A stretch of DNA of 64,000 bases from Streptomyces rapamycinicus NRRL 5491 (GTDB taxonomy: Bacteria > Actinomycetota > Actinomycetes > Streptomycetales > Streptomycetaceae): assembly GCF_024298965.1 (NCBI RefSeq), contig NZ_CP085193.1, positions 3,286,001-3,350,000 on the forward strand. The letters run 5' to 3'. The position numbers and the translations under genes were made by a program. Every line of letters begins with the position of its first letter. The stretch's first letter is position 1. Below the pieces are notes generated by a model. That model made no database searches. It saw only the letters and a list, made by a program, of their open reading frames with translations, and was not told the DNA's origin. Shown one piece after another: positions 59,220 to 64,000 of this stretch.

Positions 59220-61463
59220 ATGGACTGGTTTCGCCCCGCCCCGGCCGCTGGGCAGCGCCCTGCCACGGTCTCGGTACTGAGCCAGGCCGATCACGAGGCA
59301 GTCGGCTCCGGCGTACTGCTCCCCCGTGACCGCTTTCTGACGTGTGCGCACGTCGTCAACTGCGCGCTCGGCAAGGAGGACACGACCTGCGCCGAGCGCC
59401 CCACTGCGGCGTCCCTGAAGGTGCTGGTGCACGGCCCGGACGGGAACGCGCACGCGGGCACGGCGCGGCTGGCGGTGTGGATACCGCCCGGCGCGACGAA
59501 CGGTGTCGAATGGGACGGCGACCTCGCCGTGCTGGAGCTCGTCGAGCCGCTGCCCCGTGAGGTGCTGCCGCCGCGCTGGCGGGCCATGGCGGAGGGGCAG
59601 TCCGTCCGCGCCTGGCACGGCAGCGGGCTGGCCGCGACCATCGCCACCGCACGCGTGACCTCGTGCGACGGCCGGATCGGCTATGTGGACGGCACGTCGA
59701 TGACCGGTGTCGCCATCGACCACGGCTACAGCGGAGGACCGTTGTGGTCGGGTGAGGCGGACGCGGTGGTCGGTCTGGTGGCGGCCGCCCTCACGCCCCC
59801 GCACCACCCGGTGAACGGCGCCCCGCTCGCGTACTCCCCGCGGCATGTCGCCCGCCGCAGCTGGGGCATCCCGTGGCAGCGGATCCGGGCCGAGCTGGCC
59901 GGTGTCGGCGCCCAGCACGTCCTCGACGAGCCGGAGACCGGACCGGAGGCCGAACCGGAGACCGAACCGGCCCGCCAGGCCGCCGATCCCGTCCACCGCG
60001 CCCTCGCCGCGCTCCTCGGTCGGGCGCTCGCGGACCCGGCCCGGCGGGCCGACTTCGCGCGCACGGTCGCCGGGCGGTGCGGCCACCACCACCGGGCGGA
60101 CGGATCCGCCCCTTCGGTCGACGAGTTCGCGCGGCTGCTCACCACCGACGGGCGCGCGCTGCCCGCCCTGGCCGAGGTACTGCACCCCGTCGACCCGCAC
60201 GCGGTCGGCGAACTGCTCGCGGTGGGGCGGATGTCGGGCGTGGCACGGCTGCTCTCCCCCGGTGAGCTCGGCGAGTTGCTGACCCAGCTGGGCACGGTGC
60301 CCGCGGCCACGGCGGCCCGTCTGCCCTCCGTCGTACGGGCCGCGCTGCCGCTCGCCGAACTGCCCGGCGCGCTGCTGGCCGGGGCCGACTGGGACAGCCC
60401 GGACGCCACCCTGCGCACGGCCCGTATCAGGGCGCTGGTCGAGTACCTGGAGGGCCTGCGCGGGGACAGCCGTCCGGTCCCGGACGGCACCTCGGGCGTT
60501 CCCGGGCTGCTCCGCGTGGTCGTCTACGTGGCCGCCCTGTGCCCGCCCGCGCCCGGGGACGCGCTGCGCCGCTGGAGCACGGCGGTCGCCACCCGCCTCG
60601 GGATCCACGAGGCCGCCCTGGAGGAGCGCCGGGCGGACGCCCACGAGTGGGCACTGAGGCAGCACGCGCCCGCGGTGGCGCCCCGGGTTCTCGTACGGCT
60701 CACCGCGCACGCCGACCGCGACGGCGCGCACCTCTACCGGCTGCGGATGTGGTGCAACGAGGGCGCCGGGCCGCGGCGCGTCTGCGACGGCGGCGACCGG
60801 CTCCGCGGCGCGGCACAGGCGGCCGAGGACATCCTCACCGTCATCGAGCCCCTGCACCGCGCCCTCCCGGTGGGCACCCGCCCGGTGATCGAACTCATCG
60901 TGGACCGTGAGGCGTTGGAGATCCCGGTGGACCAGTGGGAGTGGCCGGGTCCGGCCGGTCTGGTGCCGGGGATGCTGGGCGCGGAGTACCCGCTGGTCGT
61001 CAACTGCCCGGAGCTGATGCAGCGGGCCGGTGAACGCTTCAAGGCGGCGCTGCGCCACCGCCAGCGGCTGCTTGACGACGGCGGGGCCGTGCACATCGAC
61101 CGCTCGACGGGAGGGAAGAATGGGGTGTACGCACTGCTCATGGACCAACTGGACGCGGCGCAGGCCACCGTGGACGGCGTCCCGGCCGACGTCCGCGTCG
61201 ATCTCGTGCAGGTGTGCCTGGCGATGGGCGTCCCGGTCGTGCTCTGGGACCGGGGCCAGGACCAGGACGGCGAGTCCGGCTCCCACGCCGTACGCACCAT
61301 CGCGGGCACTCCGCCGCGCCGCCTCCCCGAGACGGTGCGCGCCTACCGCGCCAAGACCCTCGGCTGCCCGCAGACCTTCCTGGGACGGCCGGTGCTGGCC
61401 TGGTCCGACGCCGACCATGAACTGCCGCGGCTCGAATTGGCCGATCCCACGGAGCCGTCATGA
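59220..61463 (+). CDS. Trypsin-like protease fused to VMAP domains
   Basis: This 747-aa protein has an N-terminal trypsin-fold protease (about residues 15-225) with the triad His44 (LTCAHVV), Asp101 (WDGDLAVLEL) and Ser171 (GYSGGPLW). A helical middle region (about 250-400) suggests an adaptor/effector-associated part. A C-terminal VMAP-C domain contains RVLVRLTAHADRDGAHLYRL, PVIELIVDREALEIPVDQWEW, LGAEYPLVVNCPELM and VCLAMGVPVVLWDRG. There is no signal peptide, so the protease should act inside the cell. In vWA-MoxR-VMAP systems this component is the predicted effector, released when the MoxR ATPase and vWA protein sense a threat. The target is unknown. Confidence 0.88.
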   Translation: MDWFRPAPAAGQRPATVSVLSQADHEAVGSGVLLPRDRFLTCAHVVNCALGKEDTTCAERPTAASLKVLVHGPDGNAHAGTARLAVWIPPGATNGVEWDGDLAVLELVEPLPREVLPPRWRAMAEGQSVRAWHGSGLAATIATARVTSCDGRIGYVDGTSMTGVAIDHGYSGGPLWSGEADAVVGLVAAALTPPHHPVNGAPLAYSPRHVARRSWGIPWQRIRAELAGVGAQHVLDEPETGPEAEPETEPARQAADPVHRALAALLGRALADPARRADFARTVAGRCGHHHRADGSAPSVDEFARLLTTDGRALPALAEVLHPVDPHAVGELLAVGRMSGVARLLSPGELGELLTQLGTVPAATAARLPSVVRAALPLAELPGALLAGADWDSPDATLRTARIRALVEYLEGLRGDSRPVPDGTSGVPGLLRVVVYVAALCPPAPGDALRRWSTAVATRLGIHEAALEERRADAHEWALRQHAPAVAPRVLVRLTAHADRDGAHLYRLRMWCNEGAGPRRVCDGGDRLRGAAQAAEDILTVIEPLHRALPVGTRPVIELIVDREALEIPVDQWEWPGPAGLVPGMLGAEYPLVVNCPELMQRAGERFKAALRHRQRLLDDGGAVHIDRSTGGKNGVYALLMDQLDAAQATVDGVPADVRVDLVQVCLAMGVPVVLWDRGQDQDGESGSHAVRTIAGTPPRRLPETVRAYRAKTLGCPQTFLGRPVLAWSDADHELPRLELADPTEPS

Positions 61464-61491
61464 ACGTCAACGACAGTGATACGGAGGTCTC

Positions 61492-62622
61492 ATGACGGCG
61501 CGGAACAGCGGCGGCGGGGACGACGACGAGGAATTGGCCGCCTCGCTGGACGACCTCGCCCTCCCTCCGGAGCGCATGGCGCCCCCGGAGGAGGAGTTCT
61601 CCATCGAGTACCGGCAGGACGCTCGGACGTCCCCGTCCCCCGTCCCGCGACCGCCTGAAGAACGTGCCCCGGCCCCGCCCGCCGCCTGGCGGCTCTTCCG
61701 CGGGGACGGGGTGACCCGGAGGCTGCCGCTGCCGTCCGCCCCGCCCTGGCGGCGCTTCGGGACCGGAAGGGCCGGCGGGCGCGGCGGCGGCCATCCGCCG
61801 TATTTGGTCTCTCCGCACCACGCCGACGTCGTGAACGCGGCGCTCCATCTGCGCCGCCCGCTGCTGGTGACCGGCCAGCCCGGGACGGGCAAATCGTCGC
61901 TGGCCCAGGCGGTCGCGCGGGAACTGGACCTCGGCGAGGTGCTGCGGTGGTCCGTCAACAGCCGCTCCACCGTGCAGGAAGCGCTCTACCGCTACGACGC
62001 GGTCGGCCGGCTGCGCGAGACGACCATGAGCAGGGACCGCGGCCGTCCCGAGCCGGACATCGGGTCCTTTATGCGGCTCGGCCCGCTGGGCACCGCGCTG
62101 GTGCCGGGCGAACGCCCCCGGGTGCTGCTCGTCGACGAGCTCGACAAGGGCGATGTGGATCTGCCGAACGATCTGCTGACGATCTTCGAGGAGGGCGAGT
62201 TCGAGATCCCCGAGCTGTCCCGGCTCTCCGACGAACAGCCCGAAGTCCGCGTTCCGACGCTGCGGATCGACGAGCAGGCGATCGTGGTGCGGGGCCGGGT
62301 GATGTGCGACGAGTTCCCCGTCGTCGTCATCACCAGCAACGGTGAGCGCGACTTCCCGCCCGCCTTTCTGCGCCGCTGCGTACGGCTGGAGCTGCCACCG
62401 CCGGACGAGGAGCGGCTGCGCGCGATCGTCACCGCGCACCTCGGCGAGGACGCGCTGCGCGAGGTGGACGATCTGCTGCAGGCGTTCCTGCGGCGGCGCG
62501 CACCGGGCGAGCTGGCCACCGACCAGTTGCTGAACGCGGTCTTCCTGCGCTCGGGAGGCGTGGACCTGGACGCGGACGGGCTGCTGGACGCCGTGCTGCA
62601 CCGGCTGAGCGGGACGGTGTAG
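61492..62622 (+). CDS. MoxR-family AAA+ ATPase of the VMAP system
   Basis: The 376-aa ATPase has a disordered Pro-rich N-terminus (about 95 residues) and then an AAA+ core. Walker A is LLVTGQPGTGKSSLAQAVA (Lys134), Walker B is VLLVDELDKGDVDLPNDLL (Asp215, Glu216), with sensor text VVVITSNGERDFPPAFLRRC and a helical lid RLRAIVTAHLGEDAL. MoxR proteins remodel vWA partners in chaperone-like complexes. ATG 61492 follows GGAGG; 28 nt separate it from the trypsin-VMAP stop and 4 nt from the next start. It is the energy-using sensor or switch of the system. Confidence 0.92.
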   Translation: MTARNSGGGDDDEELAASLDDLALPPERMAPPEEEFSIEYRQDARTSPSPVPRPPEERAPAPPAAWRLFRGDGVTRRLPLPSAPPWRRFGTGRAGGRGGGHPPYLVSPHHADVVNAALHLRRPLLVTGQPGTGKSSLAQAVARELDLGEVLRWSVNSRSTVQEALYRYDAVGRLRETTMSRDRGRPEPDIGSFMRLGPLGTALVPGERPRVLLVDELDKGDVDLPNDLLTIFEEGEFEIPELSRLSDEQPEVRVPTLRIDEQAIVVRGRVMCDEFPVVVITSNGERDFPPAFLRRCVRLELPPPDEERLRAIVTAHLGEDALREVDDLLQAFLRRRAPGELATDQLLNAVFLRSGGVDLDADGLLDAVLHRLSGTV

Positions 62623-62626
62623 GCGG

Positions 62627-64000
62627 ATGACCGGGGACGCCGGCCGACTCGGTGAGGATCTGCGCGCGCTGCTCGCGGTCCTCGCGGACAGCGGCGTCCC
62701 GCTCGCGCAGGAGGAGCTGCTGGACGCGCTGTGGCTGGCCCGGCGGCTGCCCGCCGGGGCGGACGACGCGCCGGTGCGGCGTGCCCTGGCCCGGCAGCCC
62801 GCCCTGGCGGAGGCCGGGGCTCCGGCGGACGAGGACGCGGACGCCGTGGACACGGACGGGGACTACCTCCTCGCGCCGCCCACCGGGCCGGTGCTCGGCC
62901 GCGCCGGCCCCGGCCCGGCGGCCCCCTGGCTCACCGCGTCACCGCCCGCATCGCTGCCGTCGGACCTCCCGTCCCTCCCGTCGGGCGACCGCGCGATGGC
63001 CGGGCTGCACGCCGTCCCCGGCCACGCCGCCGACGCCGACCGCACTGCCGACGGCCCGCCCGGCGCGCTGGCGCTGCGCGTCCCGGAGGGCAAGGCGCTC
63101 CGTGCCGAGCTGCGGATCGGCCGGGCGCTGCGCCCGCTCAAACAGCACCGTCCGAGCCTCTCCAGGCACGAGCTGGACGTGGAGGCGACGGTGACGGCCC
63201 TCGCCGAGACCGGTCTGCCGGACGTCGCCCTGCGCCCGGCGCGCGAGCGCTGGCTGGATCTGGCGCTCGTCATCGACGACGGCATGTCGATGCTGCTGTG
63301 GCAGCGGCTGGCAGCGGAGATCCGCGTGATGATGGAGCGGCTCGGCGCCTTCCGGCTCGTCCGGACGTACGGACTGCACTCCCGCGGCCCCGCCACCCCG
63401 TCCGAGCTGAGCGGCCGCCCCTTCGACCCGTCGGCGACGGCTCTGGCGTCCCGGACGCTGGCCGACCCGTCCGGCCATACGCTCGTGCTCGTGCTGAGCG
63501 ACGGCATGGGGCCCGCCTGGCGGGACGGCCGTAAGCACGAAGCGGTGCTGCGGTGGGCCCGTTGCGGCCCCACGGCCATCCTGCACGCCCTGCCGCGGCG
63601 GATGTGGGACGGCTCCGGCATCCGGGCGCAGCGGTGGCAGGTGACGACCCGGCAGAGCGGCGCGCCGAACACCGAATGGACGATCACCGACCCCGTGCTG
63701 CCGGCCGGTCTGGCCGCCTTCGACGGCATTCCGGTGCCGGTCATCGAGCCGGAGCCCGGCTCGATGACCGCCTGGGCCCGGCTCGTCGCCGCCCCGGGCG
63801 GCAGCGCGCTGATGTCCCTTCTGAGCCGCCCCGAGGCGGCGCGCGGGGACGGGGCGCCGCGCGCCGACGGCCTCGGAGAGGTCCAGCGCTTCCGCGACGC
63901 CGCCTCGCCGGAGGCCTACCGCCTCGCCGCGCATCTCGCCGCCGTCGCCCCCGTGTCCGTACCGGTCATGCGGCTGGTGCAGGCCGCGGTCCCCTGGCAG
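62627..64000 (+). CDS. SAV_2336-type vWA-like protein (partial, continues past right end)
   Basis: An ATG at 62627, 4 nt after the MoxR stop, opens a frame that stays open to 64000 (458 codons). The N-terminal helical domain begins LGEDLRALLAVLADSGVPLA. The Ala/Pro-rich linker is followed by a vWA-like alpha/beta domain with RPARERWLDLALVIDDGMSML (candidate metal-site acids near Asp217) and LVLVLSDGMGPAWRDGRKHEAVLRWA. These match SAV_2336 N-terminal-domain-related proteins, the vWA partners of MoxR/VMAP operons. More domains, possibly a caspase-like or other effector, may lie beyond the window edge. Confidence 0.85.
   Translation, partial: MTGDAGRLGEDLRALLAVLADSGVPLAQEELLDALWLARRLPAGADDAPVRRALARQPALAEAGAPADEDADAVDTDGDYLLAPPTGPVLGRAGPGPAAPWLTASPPASLPSDLPSLPSGDRAMAGLHAVPGHAADADRTADGPPGALALRVPEGKALRAELRIGRALRPLKQHRPSLSRHELDVEATVTALAETGLPDVALRPARERWLDLALVIDDGMSMLLWQRLAAEIRVMMERLGAFRLVRTYGLHSRGPATPSELSGRPFDPSATALASRTLADPSGHTLVLVLSDGMGPAWRDGRKHEAVLRWARCGPTAILHALPRRMWDGSGIRAQRWQVTTRQSGAPNTEWTITDPVLPAGLAAFDGIPVPVIEPEPGSMTAWARLVAAPGGSALMSLLSRPEAARGDGAPRADGLGEVQRFRDAASPEAYRLAAHLAAVAPVSVPVMRLVQAAVPWQ

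Noticed and set aside
58347..61418. 1023-aa minus-strand open frame
   Set aside because: Antisense shadow of the trypsin-VMAP gene and the 38-bp repeats; no motif or start signal.

Overview
The window is chromosomal DNA of a high-GC actinomycete, almost certainly a Streptomyces. Support comes from the codon use (strong third-position G/C), frequent GTG/TTG starts and ATGA/GTGA stop-start overlaps. Gene families typical of the genus are also present: a TIGR03086 mycothiol-type protein, baeRF2, DUF5709, a SpoIIE-phosphatase sensor, the clustered ethylmalonyl-CoA pathway, and dispersed GGGGCGGAGCCCC-type intergenic repeats. No rRNA, tRNA, CRISPR array or prophage was seen. Genes run off both ends: a class I fumarase-like gene on the left and a vWA-like conflict-system gene on the right.

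Layout. (1) 1-7.3 kb: a catabolic cluster with a divergent fumarase/tartrate dehydratase alpha chain, an ACS-family MFS importer and a GntR/UTRA regulator. A tightly packed run follows: glutathione-S-transferase-like, CaiB-type CoA-transferase, carboxymuconolactone-decarboxylase-like, LigI-like lactonase and a convincing glutathione synthetase (GshB), which is odd in a mycothiol organism. (2) 7.3-8.5 kb: a chimeric, truncated transposase remnant abutting a dispersed GC-rich repeat. (3) 8.5-16.3 kb: small housekeeping or stress genes, including baeRF2, DUF2795 and a CBS-domain protein. (4) 16.5-22 kb: a translationally coupled minus-strand operon M55 peptidase, M20 peptidase, S9 peptidase, phosphopantetheinyl transferase, GNAT. 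(5) 22-31 kb: a PAS-GAF-PP2C-HATPase regulator, a DHA2 exporter with three carboxypeptidase-regulatory-like domains, and an Rv2578c-like radical SAM protein behind a LexA-type box.

(6) 31.5-47.6 kb: fused 3-hydroxybutyryl-CoA dehydrogenase and a TetR regulator, then a divergent GH97/GH95 pair, then ccr-ecm-mcl-mch-mcd, which is the core of acetyl-CoA assimilation by the ethylmalonyl-CoA pathway, and psd-pssA for phosphatidylethanolamine synthesis. (7) 47.6-48.6 kb: a gene-free 1-kb array of about 20-bp repeats bounded by perfect inverted copies of a 28-bp module. (8) 48.6-58.4 kb: glycerate kinase, a solitary TnpB-like protein with an altered RuvC-III motif, an ADP-ribosylglycohydrolase, a TetR/NmrA pair, a sirtuin, and two alkylation-repair genes (Ogt and Ada-AlkA). 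(9) 58.8-64 kb: a vWA-MoxR-VMAP conflict system (Trypco-like protein, trypsin-VMAP fusion, MoxR ATPase, SAV_2336-like vWA protein), the most interesting accessory system here.

A recurring structural theme is short tandem repeats (14-23 bp) placed on the stop codons of several genes, plus GC-rich blocks bounded by inverted copies of one shared module. Functional calls rest on reading translated sequence and remembered family motifs; no database search was possible.
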